From Zoogloea oryzae (lineage in GTDB: Bacteria > Pseudomonadota > Gammaproteobacteria > Burkholderiales > Rhodocyclaceae): a stretch of DNA of 64,000 nt. The stretch is from contig NZ_BSPX01000001.1 in assembly GCF_030161255.1 (NCBI RefSeq), positions 156,877-220,876 on the forward strand. Direction: 5' to 3'. The position numbers and the translations under genes are program-made. Under the pieces are notes generated by a model. That model worked only from the letters and a program-made list of their open reading frames with translations, was not told where the DNA came from and did no database searches. Below, piece by piece: positions 18,529-27,661 of the stretch (position 1 is its first letter; every line of letters starts with the position of its first letter).

Positions 18529-19461
18529 TCAGGCCGCGGGCGTCTGGAGTTCCTTGGGCAGCGGGAAGGTGATGCGCTCGGGCACGCCCTCGAGGGCGCG
18601 GACGGACGCGGCACCCAGCGCCTTCAGGCGGGCGATGACGGATTCGACCAGCACTTCCGGCGCCGACGCACCGGCGGTGACGCCGATGCGCTTCTTGCCG
18701 ACGATCCAGGCCGGATCAATGGCCTCGGCGTTGTCGATGAGGTAGGCGGGCACGTTGAGGAGCTCGGCCACTTCACGCAGGCGGTTGGAGTTGGAGCTAT
18801 TCACCGAGCCCACCACCAGCACCAGATCCGACTGGGGCGCCATGAACTTCACGGCGTCCTGGCGGTTTTGCGTGGCGTAGCAGATGTCGTCCTTCTTGGG
18901 GCCGACGATGTTCGGGAAGCGCTCGCGCAGGGCCGTGACGATGGCGCCGGCGTCGTCCACCGAGAGGGTGGTCTGGGTGACGTAGGCGAGCATGTCGGGG
19001 TCGGTGACCACGAGGCCGGCCACATCGGCGGCGTTCTCGACGAGGTGGATGCCGTCCTTCACCTGGCCCATCGTGCCTTCGACTTCCGGGTGGCCCTTGT
19101 GGCCGATCATGATGACCTCACGACCCTGGTCGCGCATGCGGCCGACTTCGAGGTGCACCTTGGTGACCAGCGGGCAGGTGGCGTCGAAGACGCGCAGGCC
19201 GCGGGCGTCGGCCTCGGCGCGCACCGACTGGGGCACGCCGTGGGCGCTGAAGATCACGGTGTTGCCGGCGGGCACGTCGGCGAGATCCTCGATGAAGATG
19301 GCGCCCTTGGCGCGCAGGCCTTCGACGACGAAGCGGTTGTGGACGACTTCGTGGCGCACGTAGATCGGCGCGCCGAACTGGGCCAGCGCCCGTTCGACGA
19401 TCTCGATGGCACGTTCGACGCCGGCGCAGAAACCGCGGGGATTGGCGAGCAGGACTTCCAT
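18529..19461 (-). CDS. ispH: 4-hydroxy-3-methylbut-2-enyl diphosphate reductase
   Basis: 310 aa. Catalyses the last step of the MEP isoprenoid pathway, reducing HMBPP to IPP and DMAPP. The three cysteines expected to bind the iron-sulfur cluster are present: C12 (RGFCAGV), C96 (DATCPLVTKVH) and C194 (DICYATQNRQ), together with the HGVPQ and GHKGHPEVEG motifs. It sits 18 bp downstream of fkpB, matching the widespread ileS-lspA-fkpB-ispH operon. Confidence 0.97.
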   Translation of the reverse strand: MEVLLANPRGFCAGVERAIEIVERALAQFGAPIYVRHEVVHNRFVVEGLRAKGAIFIEDLADVPAGNTVIFSAHGVPQSVRAEADARGLRVFDATCPLVTKVHLEVGRMRDQGREVIMIGHKGHPEVEGTMGQVKDGIHLVENAADVAGLVVTDPDMLAYVTQTTLSVDDAGAIVTALRERFPNIVGPKKDDICYATQNRQDAVKFMAPQSDLVLVVGSVNSSNSNRLREVAELLNVPAYLIDNAEAIDPAWIVGKKRIGVTAGASAPEVLVESVIARLKALGAASVRALEGVPERITFPLPKELQTPAA

Positions 19462-19478
19462 GGCTTTCCTCGTGTCGC

Positions 19479-19910
19479 TCAGTTGACGCCGATGATCTGG
19501 ACTTCGAAGCGGATCGCCTTGCCAGCCAGCGGATGGTTGAAGTCGATGGTGGCGTGGGTGTCGCCGACTTCGCGGATCAGGCCGGGGTAGCGGGTGCCAT
19601 CGGGGGCGGTGAATTCCATGATGACCAGCGGTTCGACGGCGGCGCCATCGGGGAAGTCTTCGAGGCGGACCTTCTCGACGAGGTCGTCGCGATAGGCGCC
19701 GAAGGCTTCGTCGGGCTGGAGCAGGAAGGTGTGGTGTTCGCCCACGGCGGTGCCGGCGAGGCAGCGCTCGAGGGTCGGCAGCAGATCGCCGCGGCCCAGG
19801 TGCATGGTGGCCGGCGTGGTCTCGAAGGTGCTGATGAGCGACTGGCCGTTGTCGAGGGAGATCCGGTAATGGAGGGTGACAAGGCTGTCGGGCTGGACGA
19901 TCTGGGTCAT
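19479..19910 (-). CDS. fkpB: FKBP-type peptidyl-prolyl isomerase (SlpA/FkpB type)
   Basis: 143 aa from ATG 19910, which overlaps the lspA stop as ATGA; that overlap decides this start over a longer frame reaching 20018. The protein begins MTQIVQPDSLVTLHYRI and shows the FKBP fold with the inserted flap domain of the SlpA/SlyD class (FLLQPDEAFGAYRDDLVEKV). It catalyses proline cis-trans isomerisation in the cytoplasm and may act as a chaperone. It lacks the His-rich metal tail of SlyD, which favours FkpB. Confidence 0.93.
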   Translation of the reverse strand: MTQIVQPDSLVTLHYRISLDNGQSLISTFETTPATMHLGRGDLLPTLERCLAGTAVGEHHTFLLQPDEAFGAYRDDLVEKVRLEDFPDGAAVEPLVIMEFTAPDGTRYPGLIREVGDTHATIDFNHPLAGKAIRFEVQIIGVN

Positions 19911-20401
19911 GAAAGTTTCTCTTGAATGGGGGCGTGGCGGCTTTCGCGGAACTGGGCGACGAGCATCAGCGTGACACCCACGCAGATGGCCGAATCCGCC
20001 ACGTTGAATGCCGGCCATCCGTAGCGGCCGACGTGGAAATACAGGAAGTCGACCACCGCGCCGAACACGAAGCGGTCGATGACGTTGCCGATGGCGCCGC
20101 CGATGATGAGCGAAAAGGCCAGCGGCTGCAGGAACTCGTGCTGGTGCCGGGCGAGGAGGCGCAGCAGCCAGCCGCAGATGACCGTGGCGAGGGCGACGAA
20201 GAACCAGCGCTGCCAGCCGGCCTGATCGGCCAGAAAGCTGAAGGCGGCGCCCGGATTGAAGGCCAGCACCAGATCGAACCAGTCGGTGACGTGGATGACC
20301 TCGCCGTTGCGCAGTTCGCCGCGCACCAGATGCTTGGTCAGTTGATCCACGAGGACGACGATGGCCGACAGGCCGATCCAGTTGCCGAGGCGAAGTTTCA
20401 A
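19907..20401 (-). CDS. lspA: Lipoprotein signal peptidase (signal peptidase II)
   Basis: 164 aa from a TTG start at 20401, with GGAG 8 nt upstream; the longer open frame to 20578 is ileS antisense sequence and not plausible. Four transmembrane segments are visible. The two catalytic aspartates lie in GNVIDRFVFG and FNVADSAICVG, as in the LspA family. It cleaves signal peptides of prolipoproteins in the inner membrane. The 164-residue length is typical. It lies 32 bp after ileS. Confidence 0.95.
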   Translation of the reverse strand: MKLRLGNWIGLSAIVVLVDQLTKHLVRGELRNGEVIHVTDWFDLVLAFNPGAAFSFLADQAGWQRWFFVALATVICGWLLRLLARHQHEFLQPLAFSLIIGGAIGNVIDRFVFGAVVDFLYFHVGRYGWPAFNVADSAICVGVTLMLVAQFRESRHAPIQEKLS

Positions 20402-20432
20402 GGGCGGGGCTCCAGGCTTTCGGGTTGTGGGG

Positions 20433-23237
20433 TCAGGCGGCGCTGCGGGCTTCGCCGGCGCCGTGCAGATTGGACGTGCAGCGGCCGCAAAGTTCCGGAT
20501 GCGCGGCGTCGTGGCCCACATCGGCGCGGTAGTGCCAGCAGCGGTCGCACTTGGCGTGGGCGGACGGGGTGACGACAATGGCCTCGGCGGCTTCGTCGGC
20601 GGCCTTCACCAGGGTGGTCTTGGAGCAGATCAGCACGAAGCGCAGGTCGTCGTCGAGGCTGGCAAGCACGTCGTAACGGCCACCAGCGGCGCGGATCTCG
20701 ACCTCGGCCTGGAGCGACGAGCCCACTTGGCCGGCGGCGCGCACGGCTTCGATTTCCTTCTGCACGTCGGCGCGGATGGCGCGAATGGCCGTCCATTTGT
20801 CGAGCAGGGCCTCTTCGCCTTCCTGGGCCGGCAGGGTGTGGAAGGTGTGAAGCATCACGCTGTCGTCGGCGTCCTTGCCCAGCAGCAGCCAGATTTCCTC
20901 GGCGGTGAAGGAGAGGATCGGCGCCATCAGTTTGACCACCGACTGGAGGATGTGCCACAGGGCGCTCTGGGCCGCGCGGCGGGCGGTGGAGTTGGCCTGG
21001 GTGGTGTAGAGGCGGTCCTTGAGGACGTCGAGGTAGACCGCGCCCAGGTCTTCGGCGGCGAAGTTCTGGAGGGCCTGCACCACGCGGTGGAACTCGAAGC
21101 GTTCGTAGTCGGCCTTGGCCTGATCCTGCAGCTTGCGGGTGAGGGCCAGGGCGTAGCGGTCGATCTCCAGCCAATCCGACACCGGCAGCATGTCGGTGGC
21201 GGGGTTGAAGTCGGCGGTGTTGGCGAGCAGGAAGCGCAGGGTGTTGCGCAGGCGGCGATAGACTTCGACCACGCGGTCGAGGATCTCCTTTGAGATGGAC
21301 AGCTCGCCGGAGTAGTCGGTGGAGGCGACCCACAGGCGCAGAATCTCGGCGCCCAGCTTGCCGGTGACTTCCTGGGGCACGACCACGTTGCCCAGCGACT
21401 TGCTCATCTTGCGGCCGGTGCCGTCCACGGCGAAACCGTGGGTCAGCAGCGACTTGTAGGGCGGGTGGCCGTCGATGGCGCAGCCGGTGAGGAGCGACGA
21501 GTGGAACCAGCCGCGGTGCTGGTCGGAGCCTTCGAGGTAGAGATCGGCGCGCGGGCCGGTGGCGTGGCCATCGTTGTGGGAGCCGCGCAGCACGTGCCAG
21601 TGGGTGGTGCCGGAATCGAACCACACGTCGAGGGTGTCGCTGATCTTGTCGTACTGGGCGGCTTCGTCGCCGAGGAGCTCGGTGGCGTCGAGCTTGAACC
21701 AGGCGGCGATGCCTTCGACCTCGATGCGCTTGGCGACTTCTTCCATCAGCTCCACGGTGCGCGGGTGGAGTTCGCCGGTCTCGCGGTGGAGGAAGAACGG
21801 GATCGGCACCCCCCAGTTGCGCTGGCGCGAGATGCACCAGTCGGGACGGTTGGCGATCATGGCGTGCAGGCGGGCCTGGCCCCAGGACGGGAAGAACTGG
21901 GTGGCATCCACGCCGCCGAGGGCGAGCTCGCGCAGGCTGGGGCCGCCGTTGGGCTTGAGATCCATGCCGACGAACCACTGGGCGGTGGCGCGGTAGATCA
22001 GCGGCGTTTTGTGGCGCCAGCAGTGCATGTAGCTGTGGCTGATTTTCTCGTGGGAGAACAGGGCGCCCACTTCCTGCAGCTTTTCGACGATGACCGGGTT
22101 GGCCTTCCAGATGTGCAGGCCGCCGAAGAAGGGCAGCGATTCGGCGTACACGCCGTTGCTCTGCACCGGGTTGAGGATGTCGTCGTTGGTGAAGCCGTTG
22201 GCCTTGCAGGAGTTGAAGTCATCCACGCCGTAGGCCGGGGCCGAGTGGACGATGCCGGTACCGGCATCGAGGCCCACGTAATCGGCCACGAAGACCGGCG
22301 AGACGCGGTCGTAGAAAGGGTGGCGGAAGGTGATGTGGTCGAGCTTGCCGCCGTTGGTGCGGGCGATGATCGTGCCTTCGAGGCCGAAGCGCTTGAGGCT
22401 GGATTCGGTGAGCTCGGCCATCAGCACCAGCAGGCCGCGGGGGGTGTCGACGAGCGCGTATTCGTGCTCGGGATGGACGTTGAGGGCCTGGTTGGACGGG
22501 ATCGTCCAGGGCGTGGTGGTCCAGATCACCGCGTAGGCGTCCTTGCCTGCAGGCAGGGCGGAGAGACCGAAGGCGGCGGCGAGCTTTTCAGGCTCGGCGC
22601 ACACGAAGCCCACGTCGATGGCGGGGCTCTGCTTGTCCTGGTACTCGACCTCGGCCTCGGCCAGCGCCGAGCCGCAGTCGAAACACCAGTTGACCGGCTT
22701 CAGGCCCTTGAACACCCAGCCGCGCTTGACCATCTCGGCCAGGGCGCGCACTTCGCCGGCTTCATTGCCGAAGTCCATGGTGCGGTAGGGCTTGTCCCAG
22801 TCGCCCAGTACGCCGAGGCGGATGAAGTCCTTCTTCTGCTCTTCGATTTGCTCGGCCGCGTAGGCGCGGCACAGCTCGCGCACCTTGTCGGCGGGCAGGC
22901 CCTTGCCGTGGGTGACTTCGATCTTGTGCTCGATGGGCAGGCCGTGGCAATCCCAGCCGGGCACGTAGGGCGCGTCGAAGCCGGCGAGGGTCTTGGAGCG
23001 GACGATGATGTCCTTGAGGATCTTGTTGAGCGCGTGACCGATGTGGATGCTGCCGTTGGCGTACGGGGGGCCGTCGTGTAGGACGAACTTGGGCCGGCCG
23101 GCGGATGCCTTGCGGATCTTCTGGTAGAGCTTCTTCTGCTGCCAGTCGGCGATCCAGCCCGGCTCGCGCTTGGCGAGGTCGCCCCGCATGGGGAAGGGAG
23201 TGTCGGGCAGGTTGAGGTCGTTGCGCTTCTGGGACAT
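20433..23237 (-). CDS. ileS: Isoleucyl-tRNA synthetase
   Basis: 934 aa from ATG 23237 (MSQKRNDLNLPDTPFPMRGD); upstream in-frame sequence overlaps ribF and is rejected. The class I synthetase signatures are present: HIGH at 65-68 and KMSKS in GTGRKMSKSLGN. The editing domain carries WTTTPWTIPSNQAL. The C-terminus has four cysteines (CDRCWHYR and CGRCTSNLHG) for the zinc site typical of bacterial IleS. Length is normal. It lies 22 bp downstream of ribF. Confidence 0.97.
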   Translation of the reverse strand: MSQKRNDLNLPDTPFPMRGDLAKREPGWIADWQQKKLYQKIRKASAGRPKFVLHDGPPYANGSIHIGHALNKILKDIIVRSKTLAGFDAPYVPGWDCHGLPIEHKIEVTHGKGLPADKVRELCRAYAAEQIEEQKKDFIRLGVLGDWDKPYRTMDFGNEAGEVRALAEMVKRGWVFKGLKPVNWCFDCGSALAEAEVEYQDKQSPAIDVGFVCAEPEKLAAAFGLSALPAGKDAYAVIWTTTPWTIPSNQALNVHPEHEYALVDTPRGLLVLMAELTESSLKRFGLEGTIIARTNGGKLDHITFRHPFYDRVSPVFVADYVGLDAGTGIVHSAPAYGVDDFNSCKANGFTNDDILNPVQSNGVYAESLPFFGGLHIWKANPVIVEKLQEVGALFSHEKISHSYMHCWRHKTPLIYRATAQWFVGMDLKPNGGPSLRELALGGVDATQFFPSWGQARLHAMIANRPDWCISRQRNWGVPIPFFLHRETGELHPRTVELMEEVAKRIEVEGIAAWFKLDATELLGDEAAQYDKISDTLDVWFDSGTTHWHVLRGSHNDGHATGPRADLYLEGSDQHRGWFHSSLLTGCAIDGHPPYKSLLTHGFAVDGTGRKMSKSLGNVVVPQEVTGKLGAEILRLWVASTDYSGELSISKEILDRVVEVYRRLRNTLRFLLANTADFNPATDMLPVSDWLEIDRYALALTRKLQDQAKADYERFEFHRVVQALQNFAAEDLGAVYLDVLKDRLYTTQANSTARRAAQSALWHILQSVVKLMAPILSFTAEEIWLLLGKDADDSVMLHTFHTLPAQEGEEALLDKWTAIRAIRADVQKEIEAVRAAGQVGSSLQAEVEIRAAGGRYDVLASLDDDLRFVLICSKTTLVKAADEAAEAIVVTPSAHAKCDRCWHYRADVGHDAAHPELCGRCTSNLHGAGEARSAA

Positions 23238-23259
23238 GGTTCTATGCGGCCTGTGGAAT

Positions 23260-24192
23260 TCAGAGAGGATTCTGGGCGAAGTAGGCGCGGGCCTCGTCGG
23301 CGTCGCGGGCGATCTGGGCGGTGAGGGCGTCGAGGCTGTCGTAGCGCTCCTCATCGCGCTGCTTGCGCAGGAAATTGACGCGCAGGTGGGCGTCGTAGCA
23401 TTCGGTGTTCCAGTCGAAGAGATGCACTTCGAGGCTGGGTCGGCCGGCGTCGTTGATGGTGGGACGTACGCCGACGCTGGCCACGCCGGGCCACGGCTTA
23501 TCGGCCAGGCCTTCGACGCTGACGGTGTAGATGCCCATCAGCGGCGGGCTGCGGTGTTTGAGCTGGATGTTGGCGGTGGGAAAGCCGATGGTGCGGCCGA
23601 TCTTGTCGCCGTGCAGCACGCGCCCGCTGATGCTGTAAGGCCGGCCGAGGAGGCGGGCGGCGTGGGGCATGTCGCCTTCGGCCAGCGCGGCGCGCACGGC
23701 AGAGCTGGAAACCCGCTCGCCTTCGTGGTCGACGGTGTGCATGGCTTCGACGGTGAAGCCGACCTGTTCGCCCACGCTGCGGAGCATCTCGAAGTTGCCG
23801 GTGCGCCCCTTGCCGAAGCGGAAATCGTCGCCAATCAGCAGGTGGCGCACGCCGAGGCCCTGGATCAGCACGTCTTCGATGAAGGCCTCGGCGGTGAGGC
23901 CGGCGAAGCGCTGGTTGAAGCGGGCGATGTAGAGGCGGTCGACACCCCGGGCTTCGAGCAGCTGGATCTTCTCGCGCAGGGAGGTGAGGCGCCGGGGGCG
24001 GTTCTCGTGGGCGAAGTATTCCCGCGGGTGGGGCTCGAAGGTCATCACCGCAGCGGGCAGACCGGTGGTCAGCGCCTTGGCGGAGAGCTTGGCCAGCAGC
24101 GACTGATGGCCGCGGTGCACGCCATCGAAGTTGCCGATGGTCAGCACGCAGCCATGTTGGGCTCGCTCGGGGATTCCACGGAAGACCTGCAT
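23260..24192 (-). CDS. ribF: Bifunctional riboflavin kinase / FAD synthetase
   Basis: 310 aa. The N-terminal half is the adenylyltransferase (IGNFDGVHRGHQSLL with the HxGH-like motif; RSVGEQVGF region). The C-terminal half is the flavokinase (YSISGRVLHGDKIGRTIGFPTANI, then VHLFDWNTECYDAHLRV). Together they convert riboflavin to FMN and FAD. It is the first gene of the ribF-ileS-lspA-fkpB-ispH run. A TATAAT box lies 25 bp upstream of its start. Confidence 0.96.
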   Translation of the reverse strand: MQVFRGIPERAQHGCVLTIGNFDGVHRGHQSLLAKLSAKALTTGLPAAVMTFEPHPREYFAHENRPRRLTSLREKIQLLEARGVDRLYIARFNQRFAGLTAEAFIEDVLIQGLGVRHLLIGDDFRFGKGRTGNFEMLRSVGEQVGFTVEAMHTVDHEGERVSSSAVRAALAEGDMPHAARLLGRPYSISGRVLHGDKIGRTIGFPTANIQLKHRSPPLMGIYTVSVEGLADKPWPGVASVGVRPTINDAGRPSLEVHLFDWNTECYDAHLRVNFLRKQRDEERYDSLDALTAQIARDADEARAYFAQNPL

Positions 24193-24216
24193 GGACGGAT
24201 TTCGGGCAAAGGGGCG

Positions 24217-24222
24217 ATTATA
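24217..24222 (-). promoter_or_regulatory. -10 box of a probable ribF-ileS promoter
   Basis: TATAAT on the minus strand, 25 bp before the ribF ATG. The hexamer 17 bp upstream is TTCGCC, a poor -35. The implied leader is short (about 18 nt) and without a clear Shine-Dalgarno. The -35 region overlaps the hairpin at 24230-24254. Confidence 0.5.
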
Positions 24223-24229
24223 GCGGCAA

Positions 24230-24254
24230 GGCGCCGGCCGGCGAAGCCGGCGCC
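24230..24254 (-). terminator. Hairpin after tgt, possible terminator
   Basis: GGCGCCGGC and its exact complement form a 9-bp stem with a 7-nt loop, 11 bp after the tgt stop. The following minus-strand sequence (TTGCCGCTATAAT) is only weakly T-rich, so termination would be partial. It overlaps the -35 region of the likely ribF promoter. Confidence 0.55.
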
Positions 24255-24264
24255 CGAGCAGGCT

Positions 24265-25377
24265 TCAGGCGCCCTGGCCGGCGCGTTCGCGGTGGAAGCG
24301 GGCGACGTAGTCGGTGAGGGTGCCGCTGGCGATGGCGTCGCGCAGGTCGCGCATCAGCTGCTGGTAATAGTGCAGGTTGTGGATGGTGGCGAGCCGCGCG
24401 CCGAGGATCTCGTTGAGGCGGTTGAGGTGGTGCAGGTAGCCCCGCGAGAAGTTGCGGCAGGTGTAGCAGTCGCAGGTCTCGTCGAGCGGTCGGGTGTCGG
24501 ACTTGTGGCGGGCGTTGCGGATCTTGATGTCGCCGTGGCGGGTGAACAGCCAGCCGTTGCGGGCGTTGCGGGTGGGCATCACGCAATCGAACATGTCGAT
24601 GCCGGCCTGCACCGCGAAGACGATGTCTTCCGGCGTGCCCACGCCCATCAGGTAGCGGGGCTTGTCCTTGGGCAGGCGCGGCGCGGTGTGGTGCAGGATG
24701 CGCTGCATGTCGTCCTTGGGCTCGCCCACCGACAGGCCGCCGATGGCGTAGCCGTGGAAGCCGATCTCCTCGAGCCCGGCCAGGGATTCGTCGCGCAGGT
24801 TTTCAAACATGCCGCCCTGGACGATGCCGAAGAGGGCGTTGTTGTTTTCGAGGCGATCGAACTCGTCCCGCGAACGACGCGCCCAGCGTTGCGACAGGCG
24901 CATGGAATCGGCGGCTTCGGTGACGGTGGCGGGGTAGGGTGTGCACTCGTCGAAGATCATCACCACGTCGGAGTTCAGCACCTTCTGGATGCGCATGGAT
25001 TCCTCGGGGGTGAGGAAGAGCTTGTCGCCATTGACCGGCGACGAAAAGCGCACGCCTTCCTCGGTGATCTTGCGCAGGGCGCCCAGCGAGAACACCTGGA
25101 AGCCGCCGGAGTCGGTGAGGATCGGGCCGTCCCAGGCCATGAACTGATGCAGGCCGCCGAAGGCTTCCATCACCTCAAGGCCCGGGCGCAGCCACAGGTG
25201 GAAGGTGTTGCCCAGGCAGATCTGGGCGCCGATGTCGCGCAGGTCCTGCGGCGAGATGCCCTTCACCGAGCCGTAGGTGCCGACCGGCATGAAGGCCGGG
25301 GTGTCGACGGTGCCGTGGTTGAGGGTGAGGCGGCCGCGACGGGCGGCGCCGTCAGTGGCGAGGAGTTCGTATTTCAT
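24265..25377 (-). CDS. tgt: tRNA-guanine transglycosylase
   Basis: 370 aa from ATG 25377, which overlaps the queA stop as ATGA. It exchanges guanine-34 of GUN-anticodon tRNAs for preQ1. Visible motifs: DSGGFQVFSLG with the catalytic-region aspartate, GGLSVGEPKDDM, LMGVGTPEDI, and the zinc site CDCYTC followed by a downstream histidine. Length is typical for the bacterial enzyme. Coupled to queA, the next enzyme of the queuosine pathway. Confidence 0.97.
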   Translation of the reverse strand: MKYELLATDGAARRGRLTLNHGTVDTPAFMPVGTYGSVKGISPQDLRDIGAQICLGNTFHLWLRPGLEVMEAFGGLHQFMAWDGPILTDSGGFQVFSLGALRKITEEGVRFSSPVNGDKLFLTPEESMRIQKVLNSDVVMIFDECTPYPATVTEAADSMRLSQRWARRSRDEFDRLENNNALFGIVQGGMFENLRDESLAGLEEIGFHGYAIGGLSVGEPKDDMQRILHHTAPRLPKDKPRYLMGVGTPEDIVFAVQAGIDMFDCVMPTRNARNGWLFTRHGDIKIRNARHKSDTRPLDETCDCYTCRNFSRGYLHHLNRLNEILGARLATIHNLHYYQQLMRDLRDAIASGTLTDYVARFHRERAGQGA

Positions 25378-26402
25378 TCGGAAGTCCGGGTCAGGAACAT
25401 GGCGTCGCCGTAGCTGAAGAAGCGGTAGCGCTCGGCGATGGCGTGGGCGTAGGCGCGGCGGATGGTGTCCATGCCGGCGAAGGCGGAGACGAGCATCAGC
25501 AGCGTGGATTTCGGCAGGTGGAAGTTGGTGATGAGCGCGTCGGCCACGTTGAAGTGGTAGCCCGGCAGGATGAACAGGTCGCTCTCGGCCTCGCCGGCGA
25601 CAGCCTGGCCACCCTTGGCGCAGGATTCCAGTGCCCGCATGCTGGTGGTGCCGACACACACCACGCGCTTGCCGGCGGCCTTGGTGGCGGCGATGGCATC
25701 GACGGTGGCCTGGGGCACGAAGTAGGCCTCGGTGTGCATCTTGTGTTCGGACAGATCGTGGACGCGCACCGGCTGGAAGGTGCCGGCGCCCACGTTGAGC
25801 GTCACGAAGGCGCTATTCACGCCCATCTGGGCGAGGCGAGCGAGGAGGGGTTCGTCGAAGTGAAGGCCGGCGGTGGGTGCGGCGACCGAGCCCGGATTCT
25901 TCGCGAAAACCGTCTGGTAACGGGATTCGTCGGTATTGCCGGCGGCGCGCTCGATGTACGGCGGCAGCGGCAGACGCCCGTGCCTTTCGAGCAGTACGAC
26001 GAGATCCTCGCCGGCCGGGAAGCGCAGGTGGAAGAACTCGCCGGCGCGGCCGAGTACTTCGACTTCAAGCGCGCCTTCGAGCATCAGCCGGGTGCCCGGC
26101 TTGGGTGACTTGCTGGCGCGGATCTGGGCGAGGGCTTCGTGGGCGCCCAGCGGGCGCTCGATCATCACCTCGACCTGGCCGCCGGTGTCCTTGGTGCCGA
26201 ACAGGCGGGCGTGGATCACCCGGGTGTCGTTGAAGACCAGCAGGTCACCTGGGGAAAGCAGGGCGGGAAGATCGGCAAAATGCAGGTCGGCCAGCTGCGG
26301 GCCAACCTGCAGCAGGCGGCTGTCGGTGCGGCGGTCGAGGGGAGCCTGGGCAATCAGTTCCTGAGGGAGCGGGTAATCGAAATCGTCTAGGGTCCAGGCC
26401 AT
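25374..26402 (-). CDS. queA: S-adenosylmethionine:tRNA ribosyltransferase-isomerase
   Basis: 342 aa from ATG 26402 (MAWTLDDFDYPLPQELIAQA), the usual N-terminus of the family; the open frame to 26819 would run through the tRNA-Leu gene and is rejected. QueA transfers ribose from SAM to preQ1 at tRNA position 34, giving epoxyqueuosine. Family motifs include LLVFNDTRVIHARL, VAAPTAGLHFD and NFHLPKSTLLMLVSAF. Overlaps tgt by 4 bp. Confidence 0.97.
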   Translation of the reverse strand: MAWTLDDFDYPLPQELIAQAPLDRRTDSRLLQVGPQLADLHFADLPALLSPGDLLVFNDTRVIHARLFGTKDTGGQVEVMIERPLGAHEALAQIRASKSPKPGTRLMLEGALEVEVLGRAGEFFHLRFPAGEDLVVLLERHGRLPLPPYIERAAGNTDESRYQTVFAKNPGSVAAPTAGLHFDEPLLARLAQMGVNSAFVTLNVGAGTFQPVRVHDLSEHKMHTEAYFVPQATVDAIAATKAAGKRVVCVGTTSMRALESCAKGGQAVAGEAESDLFILPGYHFNVADALITNFHLPKSTLLMLVSAFAGMDTIRRAYAHAIAERYRFFSYGDAMFLTRTSE

Positions 26403-26460
26403 GAGTCTTGGGGCGAGTTGATGCAATAAGCAGATTCGTAGATAATGTGCGGCTTCCCAT

Positions 26461-26545
26461 GCCGGGATGGCGGAATCGGTAGACGCAGCGGATTCAAAAT
26501 CCGCCGCCGCAAGGTGTGTGGGTTCGAGTCCCACTCCCGGCACCA
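26461..26545 (+). tRNA. tRNA-Leu (anticodon CAA)
   Basis: 85 nt including an encoded CCA. The acceptor stem GCCGGGA pairs with TCCCGGC at 26535-26541. The anticodon stem GCGGA/TCCGC encloses TTCAAAA, giving anticodon CAA. A long variable arm and the GGTTCGAGTCC T-arm fit a class II leucine tRNA. Divergent from queA. Confidence 0.97.
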
Positions 26546-26574
26546 ATAAAATCAATGGGTTAGAAAATTGTAGC

Positions 26575-26601
26575 AAAAAACGGGCTGGTTTTTCCGTTTT
26601 T
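26575..26601 (+). terminator. Probable terminator of tRNA-Leu
   Basis: AAAAACGG and CCGTTTTT form an 8-bp A/T-rich inverted repeat ending in a T-run, about 30 bp after the tRNA. The stem is weak but the U-tract is good. Confidence 0.55.
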
Positions 26602-26671
26602 GGTGCAAATTTGGCCCGATTGGTTTCTGCATCTCCTGATTTTCCCTTCTGTCGCTCCCGGATTAGCCGCC

Positions 26672-27625
26672 ATGGCCCTCGACCCCCAAGCCCAGGCCCT
26701 GCTTGCCATGATTTATCGCGTCGGTGCGCCGCGTTTCCACGAGCTGGATACGCATCAGGCCCGACGTTCCTTCGAGAAGCTTCAAGGCACCTTCGGGCCC
26801 GAAGCACGAGCCGTGTCATCGGTGACCGAAGTGCCGATTCCGGCGACCCACGCGAAGGATGGCGTGATCATGGCGCGGCTTTACCGGCCGCTCTCGGCTG
26901 GTCCGGACGATATCCTGCCGGTGGCTTTCTATTTTCACGGTGGAGGCTGGTGCATCGGCGATGTGGCGAGCTACGACGGCCTGTGCCGCGAGCTGGCGCA
27001 TCTCGGCGGCGTGGCCGTGCTGTCGGTGGATTACCGGCTGGCGCCCGAACATCCGTTTCCGACCGCCGTTGAAGACGCACTGCGCGCCGTGACCTGGAGC
27101 CTCGCCAATGCAGTGTTGCTGGGGATCGATCCGAGCCGTTTTGCGCTGGCCGGCGATAGTGCAGGCGGCACGCTGAGCGCCGTCACGGCCCTCCAGCTGC
27201 GTAACGCCAACGGCCCCCAGGCCGCGCTGCAGCTGCTGATCTACCCGTGCACCGACATCCTCAGCCAGCGCCCGTCCCGGCGCGAGTTTGCCAGCGGCTA
27301 CTTTCTGGATACCGAGAGCCTCGCGTGGTTCTTCGAGCGCTACCTGCCCAATCAGGACGACTGGCAGGACTGGCGCGCATCGCCGATCAATGCCGGGCGT
27401 TTCGACGGCCTGCCGCCGGCCACCTTCATCCTCGCCGAATGCGATCCGCTCACCGATGACGGCAAGGCCTACGCAGCGCTGCTCGGTGAAGCCGGAGTGC
27501 CGGTGACTGTGCATGAGTTCGAAGGCATGGTCCACGGCTTCTTCTCGCTGGGAAAGTATTTTCCGCAGGCGGTGAAGGCGGTGGAGCGGGCAGGGGGTGC
27601 GCTGAGGGCTGCGCTGCTGGGGTGA
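26672..27625 (+). CDS. Alpha/beta hydrolase, HSL-family esterase/lipase
   Basis: 317 aa from ATG 26672 (MALDPQAQALLAMIYRVG); an upstream in-frame start at 26600 would overlap the tRNA terminator. The oxyanion motif HGGGW and the nucleophile elbow GDSAGG mark the hormone-sensitive-lipase family. The remaining triad members are likely the aspartate in AECDPLTDDG and the histidine in GMVHGFFSL. It should hydrolyse short- or medium-chain carboxyl esters; the substrate cannot be told. No signal peptide is seen, so cytoplasmic. It stands alone on the plus strand. Confidence 0.88.
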   Translation: MALDPQAQALLAMIYRVGAPRFHELDTHQARRSFEKLQGTFGPEARAVSSVTEVPIPATHAKDGVIMARLYRPLSAGPDDILPVAFYFHGGGWCIGDVASYDGLCRELAHLGGVAVLSVDYRLAPEHPFPTAVEDALRAVTWSLANAVLLGIDPSRFALAGDSAGGTLSAVTALQLRNANGPQAALQLLIYPCTDILSQRPSRREFASGYFLDTESLAWFFERYLPNQDDWQDWRASPINAGRFDGLPPATFILAECDPLTDDGKAYAALLGEAGVPVTVHEFEGMVHGFFSLGKYFPQAVKAVERAGGALRAALLG

Positions 27626-27661
27626 TGTTTGGCCTGGGCGGCGTGCCCGGCCTGCGTCAGC

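Noticed and set aside
19907..20578. Longer LspA start at 20578
   Set aside because: The extra 59 residues are ileS antisense; TTG 20401 has a ribosome site and gives the normal length and N-terminus.
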